Source: Kappaphycus alvarezii (lineage: Eukaryota > Rhodophyta > Florideophyceae > Gigartinales > Solieriaceae). Taken from it: a DNA stretch of 64,000 bases. A program made the translations under genes and the position numbers. This document shows, piece by piece, positions 11,159-19,515 of this stretch. How positions within the stretch are numbered: the first letter of the stretch is position 1; the number at the start of each line of letters is the position of its first letter. The notes beneath the pieces are model-generated. The model was given only the letters and a program-made list of their open reading frames with translations. It ran no database searches and was not told the DNA's origin. The stretch spans positions 1 to 64,000 of the forward strand of contig NADL03000473.1 in NCBI GenBank assembly GCA_002205965.3, read 5' to 3'.

Positions 11159-12074
11159 CAACCCCAAATGGGTTCCAGCCAATCCATACATCTCAATAAA
11201 GACACCTCCTTTTTTCCCCGTGTACTGCATGGTGCCCAGTCGGCACCATGCCCGTGTAGCACGAGTCGCCTCTGTACGTGCAAGCTGACAGGTGTACCAA
11301 CCTTCCCACCACTGACAGTAAATTTCCCAAGCCTTCCCCCCGGCTGTAAGTCATTCCCATTTAACTCCCTGTGCTGTCCGTTTTCGCTAGGGCTTCATCA
11401 TGTGCAGCACCCATAGTTTTCAAAAGCAATTGCTCCCTGTTCTGCAGCACAATCCCATATAACCCTCCACGTGCATTTTCGCGTGCGAATATCTCAAAAC
11501 ATATGCAAGCTAAATGAAAGGCGACGTTTCCTCTCGTTGGCAGTTGATATTCTAGGGGCCGACAGTGCGAGATGCATAAAAATTTGATAGCGGACAGTTC
11601 GTTGTGCAGAAATTGCGTGGTGCATTTCTTTCGAAAGTGGAGGCCTCTAAAACTCCATATAGAGCACGGGTCTCGCTCCGGAGACATTAGAGGCCGAGGA
11701 CTCACCACCGCGAGGGGCCCTACTCAATCTTCCTTTATCACGCGGATCCGCGTACCTCATCCCTTCCTCACTGCTCGCCCTCAGACACTCAGACAGCTTA
11801 CGTAGGTCCAGCCCAGCCACGTTCTCTCTCCAGACTGCTTCCAAGCAGCGTAGGTCCTCACCAGCAATGCGCCGCGAACGCGATCCTGACCAGAAGACTG
11901 GCTTGCGGCCATCTTCTGCAGTTCCACCCCACAAGGTCGGCAAGGGCCCTGTCGACTGAGTGGGGTGTGAAAATGTCCCCCCTCCATTGGCTCGGTGGGC
12001 CCTCGCCGGGCTGATGCGTGGGGTCAAGATCAAGGTCAAGGATATGCTCAAGATTGGAATTTCTGGAAACTTGG

Positions 12075-12360
12075 AAAGTTTGGAGCTGAGGGTGGGTGGG
12101 GTTTGTGTTGGGTAGACCCAGCTGTTCGGGGCTGGGGCGGGTGGACCCGGCCTGGAAGGGCCGGGAGCGGGGTGGTTGGGGTCTTTTTGTTGGGTAGACC
12201 CAGCTGCTTGGGGCTGGGGCGGGTGGCGAGTGGGCCCGGCCTGGAAGGGCCGGGAGCGGGGAGGGTGGGTAATCTTTTGTTGGGTAGACCCGGCTGACAA
12301 GGGGCCGGGGCGGGGAGGGAGGGCAAACTAGTTGGGTGGCCTCGGCCGCTAAGGGGCCTA
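12075..12360 (+). repeat. G-rich minisatellite, array copy 2
   Basis: Counterpart of 7845-8125, with the same G-run units and single-base length differences. Confidence 0.85.
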
Positions 12361-13235
12361 GGCTGGAATTGGGACGGGGGCTAAACGGCAATGGTCGAGC
12401 GGTTTACTTTTCAGCTCTGCGGGGGAGGCTCATCACGATCGGCTGCTAGCAATATTACACGCCTCCAGCTCCACCCCGAGGGCCCGTTCCATTGATTTCT
12501 CTTTGTTGTTCCCTCTCATCACATTAATTTACCAAACTCGAGGCAAACGGCTTTGAAATTTTGTGTTGTCAGGATGGACTGTCACTCTGCCTTTCGGGAC
12601 GACAACTTGCGCTTCGTTTCTGCCTTTTCCCTCGAGAATCGGCTTGCCGTGACGATTGCGCCCGGCAGCGGGAGGTTCGTCATTTTGGGAACCGTTTTAC
12701 TCTCTTCTTGCATGGTACACTGGTCTTTCAGGCTGTACCCCGCCGGATATTTAAATCCTGGTGGAACCAGTGGCTCGTTTGGAAGACTCTTTCACACCAG
12801 CAAAGAGCGCATCGGTCACTCTGCTGCAAGGGAGCGTGGGTTGTCGTCGCCTCCATTACGATCCACGCTCAGCATTCGATACTGATCTACACCGGCTTCT
12901 CAATAAACTGATGCCACAACTGAAACCTTTTCCTCATTTGCGCTTTACATCATGTACCTCATGACTTTGCCTAGTTCTTACACCCTCTAATACACAGACC
13001 TGCCCCTTTAGTCTTCGGGAAAAAAGGCGTCCTGCATCGCTAATCAGTGAAGCAACCCATTTTCCCTCCTCTACTTCGAGTATGGATCGAATATAATAAA
13101 TCGAATATATCTTCCAACAGGGAGAAAGGTTTGGGTGTTTTACTTTCGGAAGATATATCCGATTCAGCAGTAAGGACACCCGAAACTTCCCCTCATTTCC
13201 CTGCCGCTAGTTCATGGCACATACAGTAGTTTGGA

Positions 13236-13298
13236 GGTGGTAAATCTTTATGAGTTGTACAATATTGCACAGTAGCGTGCGGAGGGTATTCAGAAACT
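13236..13298 (+). repeat. Left inverted repeat, array copy 2
   Basis: Same ~63-bp sequence as 8998-9060; its inverted partner is at 14247-14309. Confidence 0.9.
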
Positions 13299-13449
13299 AA
13301 TATGGGGAAAGGTTTGGGGGAAAGGTCTGGGTGTTTTACTCTTGGAGGATACATCCGATCTATCTCATGGTTTTCCAGACAACCACAATCGACTCAAAAA
13401 GGGTACACCGACACAGTAATGGGGGAGGAACTACGCTCCCTAACAAGCG

Positions 13450-14244
13450 TTGTTCTCGTCCGCGGCAGCCCACGACCGAGCACGGCTCCTCTCCGTGCGC
13501 ACATCCTCCGCCTCGTCTGTTTTCTCTTCGCTTCCTCACCCCCACCGCGGTACGTACATGTCCTCTTCTACGTGGAAAGTCGCTCTGGCTCTACGTCTCT
13601 GCATCGCGCTATTCTCTGGATCTACTCGCTGTCCGGTCTGCTCCCGCCGCTCGGCCGACATCGCACCGCCTTAGATCCAAGTGGTCAACACGCGTTGACC
13701 TGCAAATACGAAGACGGAATGACTCGTCGCCATCACATCCTCCGCAACGTTCTTGCCCGCTACTGCAGGGAAGTTGGGATCGTCGCCCTCGTCGAACATC
13801 CGCTCCTCTACCAGGTTCCCAACTCATCTGGGCATTCGGGGTCCCCCGCGCTACGAATGGACATTTACATACCCGCTGCATGCGGGCTTCACAGTACCGA
13901 TATCGCCGTCGACGTGACTGTTGCCCACCCCTCCGCACGCCGCCACATTTCGCCAAGTACGGTTACCGCAGGCGCTGCCGCAACACTCGCAGAGCGCGAG
14001 AAACATCGTCATTACGGCACTTACTGCAACCAAAACAATATCCTCCTCTCCCCCGTCGGGATTGATATCTATGGCGCCTTGGGCGACGACGGCAAGAGTT
14101 TTTTTCCGCCGCCTTGCTTCCTTCGCCGCTTCCCGTCGCGGTTCCTCCCCTCAACAGGAGCTCCGCGACTTCGTTACCCGTTTTTCATTTAGTCTCCAAA
14201 TAATGCAAGCGCGACAGGTTTCCACCTATCGCCTGCATTCGTAG
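13450..14244 (+). pseudogene. Endonuclease cassette 2, array copy 2 (degenerate)
   Basis: The parts are the CPVC pair near 13630; GQHALTC and RRHHILRN in another frame; then a continuous stretch with LRMDIYIP and DIAVDVTVAHP, the two acidic positions of the nuclease core. A GIDIYGALGDDG segment and an ASRRGSSPQQELRDFVTRF tail follow in a further frame. This copy keeps the core acidic residues in one frame, unlike copy 1. At least two frame changes remain. It is related to but clearly diverged from cassette 1. Confidence 0.75.
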
Positions 14245-14246
14245 TT

Positions 14247-14309
14247 AATTTCTGAATACCCTCCGCACTCTTCTGTGCAACATTGTACAACTCATAAAGA
14301 TTTACCACC
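14247..14309 (-). repeat. Right inverted repeat, array copy 2/3 junction
   Basis: Reverse complement of 13236-13298; same position in the unit as 10003-10065. Confidence 0.9.
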
Positions 14310-15324
14310 ACTACTCGCGGTAAACAAACCATTTTTGCGTTATTACGACCACGGGGATAGCCACAAACTTGTCTGTGCAGGGTGCATAGTTCACCTCGCC
14401 GATGTTGTAGTGGATGGGTATGCAATAGTGGTGGACGAGTCCTTTTTCTATAGACCAACCCATATCTACTCTAGCTCAACAATAGAAATCTCATTCTCCC
14501 CTTTTGCCCATAGCATGCCATTATACGATATCGACCTCTCCTCCCCCGAAGGCTCCCGGCTACTCTGCTGCCTAGCTTCCGCCGCTTCTTCCCACGCCTC
14601 TTGTCCCTTTGACAACCTCCTGAAGAGCCATCTCGGTACCCGGACCGCTCCCGAAGTCTGGCGAACCATGTTTTGCCTCCGTCTTGGTGCCCCCATCTTC
14701 TCTGGCACACAACCCTGCACCTATTGCGCCGCCGCCCACTTCCGCACTGTCCCCACCCTGGATTCCTACGGACACCACGCCTCTATCTGTCCCTGCGCCG
14801 ACGGCTCCATTCGGCGCCACAACTGTGTTCGCGACCGCCCCATTTCTGAGGTATCACACTTAACAATTGGGATTCGCCCTGTTCGGGAATGGACCTTCCC
14901 GCAAGACTTGTCCCGACCCTCCAACTCTCGCCAGCGCCTCGACATCTACATCCAGGATGACCAGTTCTTTCCTGTCCCGCAGGGCTATGAGGTCACTGTT
15001 ATCAGCCCCCACTCCGCTCCATACGCCCAACAGCGGATCCACACGCCCCTCGCTGCCCTTACTGCATCTGAGCGCGCTAAATCTCTCCGCTATGGCCGCC
15101 TCTGCGCCGAACCACATATCGATTTCCACCCGATGGCTTTCGATATATACGGGTCTGCCGGTCCCGGTGCCGAACGAGGTCTGTCAAGAATTGCTGAGTA
15201 CATCGCTCTACGGAAAGGCAGTAGCCCTGCCTTCGAGCGCGATCGCTTGTTCAAGATGATAAGCTCGCTCATAAAGCAACGAACTTCTGTCGCGATCAAC
15301 CGACGACAACTCAACCGCTCCTAG
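14275..15324 (+). CDS. Stand-alone endonuclease cassette 1, array copy 3 (slightly shortened)
   Basis: Residues 1-348 are identical to the product of 10031-11158, including all zinc-finger and nuclease-core residues. The frame then ends at a stop (ctcctag) where copy 2 reads ctgctgg. The lost tail (rich in P, F and L) is outside the conserved domain, so the nuclease module is not obviously harmed. The stop coincides with the point where copy 3 begins to diverge from copy 2. Confidence 0.55.
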   Translation: MQHCTTHKDLPPLLAVNKPFLRYYDHGDSHKLVCAGCIVHLADVVVDGYAIVVDESFFYRPTHIYSSSTIEISFSPFAHSMPLYDIDLSSPEGSRLLCCLASAASSHASCPFDNLLKSHLGTRTAPEVWRTMFCLRLGAPIFSGTQPCTYCAAAHFRTVPTLDSYGHHASICPCADGSIRRHNCVRDRPISEVSHLTIGIRPVREWTFPQDLSRPSNSRQRLDIYIQDDQFFPVPQGYEVTVISPHSAPYAQQRIHTPLAALTASERAKSLRYGRLCAEPHIDFHPMAFDIYGSAGPGAERGLSRIAEYIALRKGSSPAFERDRLFKMISSLIKQRTSVAINRRQLNRS

Positions 15325-16314
15325 CTCAGATGGATTTTTCCCCTTTTGAGGGCGCTAGCCCCCCTTTCCTGCTTAGTAAAGTCTTCTTCCTCTACGCTTA
15401 ACAACTCCAAATGGGTTCCAGCCAATCCATACATCTCAATAAAGACACCTCCATTTTTTCCCCTGTACTGCATGGTGCCCAGTCGGCACCATGCCCGTGT
15501 AGCACGAGTCGCCTCTGTACGTGCAAGCTGACAGATGTACCAACCTTCGCACCACTGACAGTAAATTTCCCAAGCCTTCCCCCGGCTGTAAGTCATTCCC
15601 ATTTAACTCCCTGTGCTGTCCGTTTTCGCGAGGGCTTCATCATGTACAGCACCCATAGTTTTCAAAAGCAATTGCTCCCTGTTCTGCAGCACAATCCCAT
15701 ACAACCCTCCCCGTGCATTTTCGCATGCAAATATCTCAAAACATATGCAAGCTAAATGAAAGGCGACGTTTCCTCTCGTTGGCAGTTGATATTCTAGGGG
15801 CTGACAGTGCGAGATGCATAAAAATTTGATAGCGGACAGTTTGTTGTGCAGAAATTGCGTGGTGCATTTCTTTTGAAAGTGGATGCCTCTAAAACTCCAT
15901 ATAAAGCACGGGTCTCGCTCCGGAGACATTAGAGGCCGAGGACTCACCACCGCGAGGGGCCCTACTCAATCTTCCTTTCTCACGCGGATCCGCGTATCTC
16001 ATCCCTTCCTCACTGCTCGCCCTCAGACACTCAGACAGCTTACGTAGGTCCAACCCAGCCACGTTCTCTCTCCAGACTGCTTCCAAGCAGCGTAGGTCCT
16101 CACCAGCAATGCGCTGCGAACGCGATCTTGACCAGAAGACTGGCTTGCGCCCATCTTCTGCAGTTCCACCCCACAAGGTCGGCAAGGGCCCTGTCGACTG
16201 AGTGGGGTGTGAAAATGTCCCCCCCTCCATTGGCTCGGTGGGCCCTCGCCGGGCTGATGCGTGGGGTCAAGATCAAGGTCAAGGATTTGCTCAAGATTGG
16301 AATTTTTGGAAACT

Positions 16315-16610
16315 TGGAAAGTTTGGAGCTGAGGGTGGGTGGGGTTTGTGTTGGGTAGTCCTAGCTGTTCGGGGCTGGGCAGGGTGGACCCGGCCTGGAA
16401 GGGCCGGGAGCGGGGTGGTTGGGGTCTGTTTGTAGGGTAGACCCAGCTGCTTGGGGCTGGGGCGGGTGGCGAGTGGGCCCGGCCTGGAAGGGCCGGGAGT
16501 GGGGAGGGTGGGTAATCTTTTGTTGGGTAGACCGGCTGACAAGGGGCCGGGGCGGGGAGGGAGGGCAAACTAGTTGGGTGGCCTCGGCTGCTAAGGGGCC
16601 TAGGCTGGAA
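16315..16610 (+). repeat. G-rich minisatellite, array copy 3
   Basis: Counterpart of 7845-8125 with more substitutions, some interrupting G runs. Confidence 0.85.
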
Positions 16611-17289
16611 TTGGGACGGGGGCTAAACCGCAATGGTCGAGTGGTTTACTTTTCAACTCTGTGGGGGAGGCTCATCACGATCGGCTGCTGGCAATATAGC
16701 ACACCTCCAGCTCCAACCCGAGGGCCCGTTCCATTGATTTCACTTTGTTGTTCCCTCTCATCACATTAATTTACCAAACTCGAGGCAAACGCCTTAGAAA
16801 TTTTGTGTTGTCAGGATGGGCTGTCACTTTGCCTTTCGGGACGACAACTTGCGCTTCGTTTCTGCCTTTTCCCTCGAGAATCCGCTTGCCGTGACGATTG
16901 CGCCCGGCAGCGGGAGGTTCGTCATTTTGGGAACCGTTTTACTCTCTTCTTGCATGGTACACTGGTCTTTCAGGCTGTATCCCGTCACATATTTAAATCC
17001 TGGTGGAACCAGTGGCTCGTTTGGAAGACTCTTTCACATCAGCAAAGAGCGCATCAGTCATTCTGCTGCAAGGGAGCGTGGGTTGTCATCGCCTCCATTT
17101 CGATCCACGCTCAGCATTCGATACTGATCTACACCGGCTTCTCAATAAACTGATGCCACAACTGAAACCTTTTCCTCATTTGCGCTTTACATCATGTACC
17201 TCATGACTTTGCCTGATTCTTACACCCTCTAATACACAGACCTGCCCCTTTATTCTTCGGGAAAAAAGCCGTCCTGCATCGCTAATCAG

Positions 17290-17332
17290 GGGGAAACGTT
17301 TGGGTGTTTTACTGTTGGAAGATACTTCCGAC
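17290..17332 (+). repeat. 43-bp insert with 8-bp flanking duplication
   Basis: Copies 1 and 2 read ctaatcag once, followed by tgaagcaac. Copy 3 has ctaatcag at 17282-17289, then 43 bp (ggggaaacgtttgggtgttt ... gatacttccgac), then ctaatcag again at 17333-17340. The 43-bp motif resembles sequences at about 8883-8925, 9076-9120, 13121-13162, 13316-13359, 17423-17465, 17619-17662, 41011-41053 (reverse), 59595-59640 and 59678-59724. Confidence 0.85.
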
Positions 17333-17537
17333 CTAATCAGTGAAGCAACCCATTTTCCCTCCTCTACTTCGAATATGGATCGAATATAATAAATCGAATA
17401 TATCTTCCAAATCTTCCAACAGGGAGAAAGATTTGGGTGTTTTACTTTCGCAAGATATATCCGATTCAGCAGTAAAAACACCCAAAACTTCCCCTCATTT
17501 CCCTGTCGTTAGTTCATGGCACATACAGTAGTTTGGT

Positions 17538-17600
17538 GTTGGTAAATCTTTATGAGTTGTACAATATTGCACAGTAGCGTGCTGAGGGTATTCAGAAACT
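17538..17600 (+). repeat. Left inverted repeat, array copy 3
   Basis: Same as 8998-9060; its right partner was lost when the array was truncated at 18036. Confidence 0.85.
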
Positions 17601-17751
17601 AATATGGGGAAAGGTTTGGGGGAAAGGTCTGTGTGTTTTACTCTTGGAAGACATATCCGATCTATCTCATGGTTTTCCAGACAACCACATTCGACTCAAA
17701 AAGGGTACACCGACACAGTAATGGGGGAGGAACTACGCTCGCTAACAAGCA

Positions 17752-18036
17752 TTGTTCTCGTCCGCGGCAGCCCACGACCGAGCACGGCTCCTCTCCGTGC
17801 GCACATCCTCCGCCTCGTCTGTTTTCCCTTCGCTTCCTCACCCCCACCGCGGTACGTACATGTCCTCTTCTACCTGGAAAGTCGCTCTGGCTCTACGTCT
17901 CGGCATCGCGCTATTCCCTGGATCTACTCGCTGTCCGGTCTGCTCCCGCCGCTCGGCCGACATCGCACCCGTCTTAGATTCAAGTGGTCAACACGCGTTG
18001 ACCTGCAAATACGAAGACGGAATGACTCGTCGCCAT
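17752..18036 (+). pseudogene. Endonuclease cassette 2, array copy 3, truncated by element 2
   Basis: Only the zinc-finger part remains (CPVC, GQHALTC, MTRRH). The sequence is cut at 18036 where element 2 begins, so the nuclease core is absent. Confidence 0.75.
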
Positions 18037-18130
18037 TGTAATACAGAAAATGGTCCTCCCTCCATGTAATACAGGAAATGGTCCTCCCTTCATGTAATAC
18101 AGGAAATGGTCCTCCCTTCGTGTAATCCAG
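18037..18130 (+). repeat. 28-bp tandem repeat, three copies plus a partial
   Basis: Units start at 18037, 18065 and 18093, each tgtaatacag.aaatggtcct followed by ccct, with a partial fourth at 18121. They form the extreme left end of element 2. Confidence 0.9.
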
Positions 18131-18379
18131 CAACCTACAACGATCCCGCCCCTAACTCCTCCCACCGTCATTTCCAAATTTACTTCCATTTTATCTAGAT
18201 ATTTTTATACTGTATTTAGCTCTCTGAATCGACCCCGAATCAAGTTCTTTTTCCCTTTTAGCTTACTTCCTCCTCCAAATTCACCTTTTTTTGAGAAGAA
18301 GGGCGCAAATTCACTACTGCAAAATCCCTTGCAGATTTATTTTACCTATTCCTAATCTATAGAACCTGCCCCGGGAGCC

Positions 18380-18388
18380 TATTTAAAC
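18380..18388 (+). promoter_or_regulatory. TATA-like box ahead of the acidic ORF
   Basis: The sequence ctatttaaac lies about 30 bp before the first ATG (18409) and about 105 bp before the second in-frame ATG (18487). If it is the promoter, the second ATG is the more likely start. Confidence 0.4.
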
Positions 18389-18408
18389 CCCTTTATTCCA
18401 AGTTCCAA

Positions 18409-18993
18409 ATGTCCCCGATCATTTTACTCATCACCCCTCCCCCCAAAACACCCTACATTGCCTCCCATTCCCCAACGTCTATCAGAATGAACAACCTTCG
18501 CCCCTCCGCCCCCATCACCAAAAGCCGCCCCTCTCGCCCCATCAACGGCCTAGCCCTAATGAATAATGGGCCAACAGACTACGACGACTACTTCAGGAGG
18601 ATGGACCATGAGCGTGTTCGGGAGTGGGTTCGTCGGCACTTCTTGGAGGAGGCGGAGGAGGAGGAGTCAGAGGGGACTGAGTCGGACGTGGAGGGATCCG
18701 AGGATGAGGAAGACTTTGTAGCTCCGTGGGAACCGATGGTGTATAATCGTGGGGAAGTTGCTGTGGGGGATGGAGGGGATAGTGAGGGCGTGATCGTCAT
18801 CTCGGATTCTTCGGATGGGGTTGGCGCGGAGGCTGAGGGTCGCGAGGAAGAGTTGGAGGATCTTGATATGTCTGATGAAGCCATTTATCATTCTGAGCCG
18901 TTCGAGGGAATTTGTAGGGATTGCATTGAGAGTATGGATATTTTGGAGGAGTTATTTGGTTCTGATCTTGAAGATAACGACTGTGAGGAGTAG
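18409..18993 (+). CDS. Acidic protein with a SUMO-interaction-like motif, inside the U3-like region of element 2
   Basis: A 194-residue frame with no recognised domain. The first 26 residues are P/T/S-rich; a second Met (M27, 18487) opens a basic stretch (PSAPITKSRPSRPINGL). The rest is strongly acidic, with a run of Glu around residues 80-90, and contains VIVISDSSDG at about 128-137. A hydrophobic VIVI core followed by acidic and Ser residues is the classic form of a SUMO-interacting motif; this is inferred from pattern only. Codon structure is open across the whole acidic region, whereas the opposite-strand frames are Ser-rich shadows. It may be a host-derived gene captured by the element, an element-specific gene, or chance. 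Confidence 0.45.
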   Translation: MSPIILLITPPPKTPYIASHSPTSIRMNNLRPSAPITKSRPSRPINGLALMNNGPTDYDDYFRRMDHERVREWVRRHFLEEAEEEESEGTESDVEGSEDEEDFVAPWEPMVYNRGEVAVGDGGDSEGVIVISDSSDGVGAEAEGREEELEDLDMSDEAIYHSEPFEGICRDCIESMDILEELFGSDLEDNDCEE

Positions 18994-19515
18994 ATACAGA
19001 TATTTTTCTTGACAATATCTTCCCTCTGGCCAATCACATCCACAAGATGCCCTTTTATGCGTTTTATGGTATTTAGTATGTTTGATTGAGACTTTAGGAT
19101 AAGCCGAAAAGTCTATATAAGCTGAGTAAAGTGCTTCCTCCTTGAGAGGTCAAGCAAGTTGGCAGACAACTTCAGGTCAAGCTCCAAGTAGTAGGAAGTT
19201 GAGAGTCAACTTCAGACCCAAGGAAAATTTTTCCTAAGCTGCTCGCAGAGCATCAGTGGTAGACCCTGCCCCTTTTATACTTGCTTGTAGCCCTCTCAAC
19301 TCTCTCCCATATACACTGCTTTTTATTTGTTCAACTATACCACGGTAGCACTTTTGTCGCTTGCAACACCTCCTTCTTGGGGTGTTTGGTTCTGAATATC
19401 TCTTCTCCCGACGATTTACCCCTATCATTTGGTACTCTTGTGGAGGGGGTTGCACCCGAGGTATTCGAGTTGAGCAGTATTAAGGAACACTTCGGGGGAT
19501 TTCTTTTCTGTAATC

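Larger units (their letters stand above)
10056..14299 (+). repeat. Array copy 2 (complete 4,244-bp unit)
   Basis: This is the only uninterrupted full unit in the window. Its first ~1.02 kb appears identical to the first part of copy 3, whereas the rest matches copy 1 more closely than copy 3. Segments 11160-12070 and 12365-13235 hold no coding sequence I can support. Confidence 0.95.
1..18036 (+). repeat. Direct tandem array of a 4,244-bp unit (almost three copies)
   Basis: The sequence starting at base 1 recurs at 10056 and 14300, a spacing of exactly 4,244 bp between the last two. Copy 1 is bases 1-316 plus 6157-10055, split by a retrotransposon; copy 2 is 10056-14299; copy 3 is 14300-18036 and is cut short by the next LTR element. 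Unit order is: endonuclease cassette 1, unassigned sequence, G-rich minisatellite, unassigned sequence, left inverted repeat, endonuclease cassette 2, right inverted repeat. Copies 1 and 2 differ mainly by single-base indels and few substitutions. Copy 3 differs by a few percent after about 15318. The array continues to the left of the window. Confidence 0.95.
14300..18036 (+). repeat. Array copy 3 (3' truncated)
   Basis: It matches copy 2 until the LTR element that starts at 18037, losing the last ~500 bp of the unit. From about 15318 onward it carries scattered substitutions (a few percent) and a 51-bp insertion at 17290-17340 that copies 1 and 2 lack. Segments 15330-16310 and 16615-17280 hold no coding sequence I can support. 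Confidence 0.93.
18037..19427 (+). repeat. 5' LTR-like region of element 2 (about 1,391 bp)
   Basis: The right end (tacccctatca) and the last ~370 bp match the R-U5 of elements 1 and 3; similarity to element 3 starts near 19055. The first ~1 kb has no match in the window. With the 3' end missing, it cannot be shown that all 1,391 bp form an LTR. A TATA-like tctatataagc lies near 19109, and the paired GAAGTTG/CAACTTC-type hairpins follow near 19155-19215. Confidence 0.65.

Noticed and set aside
1..18036. CRISPR array or bacterial defence island
   Set aside because: The repeat unit is 4.2 kb and carries retroelement fragments; no short regularly spaced direct repeats and no prokaryotic gene context are present.
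18588..18891. Serine-rich minus-strand ORFs opposite the acidic ORF
   Set aside because: They are the complement of Glu/Asp codon runs of the plus-strand frame.
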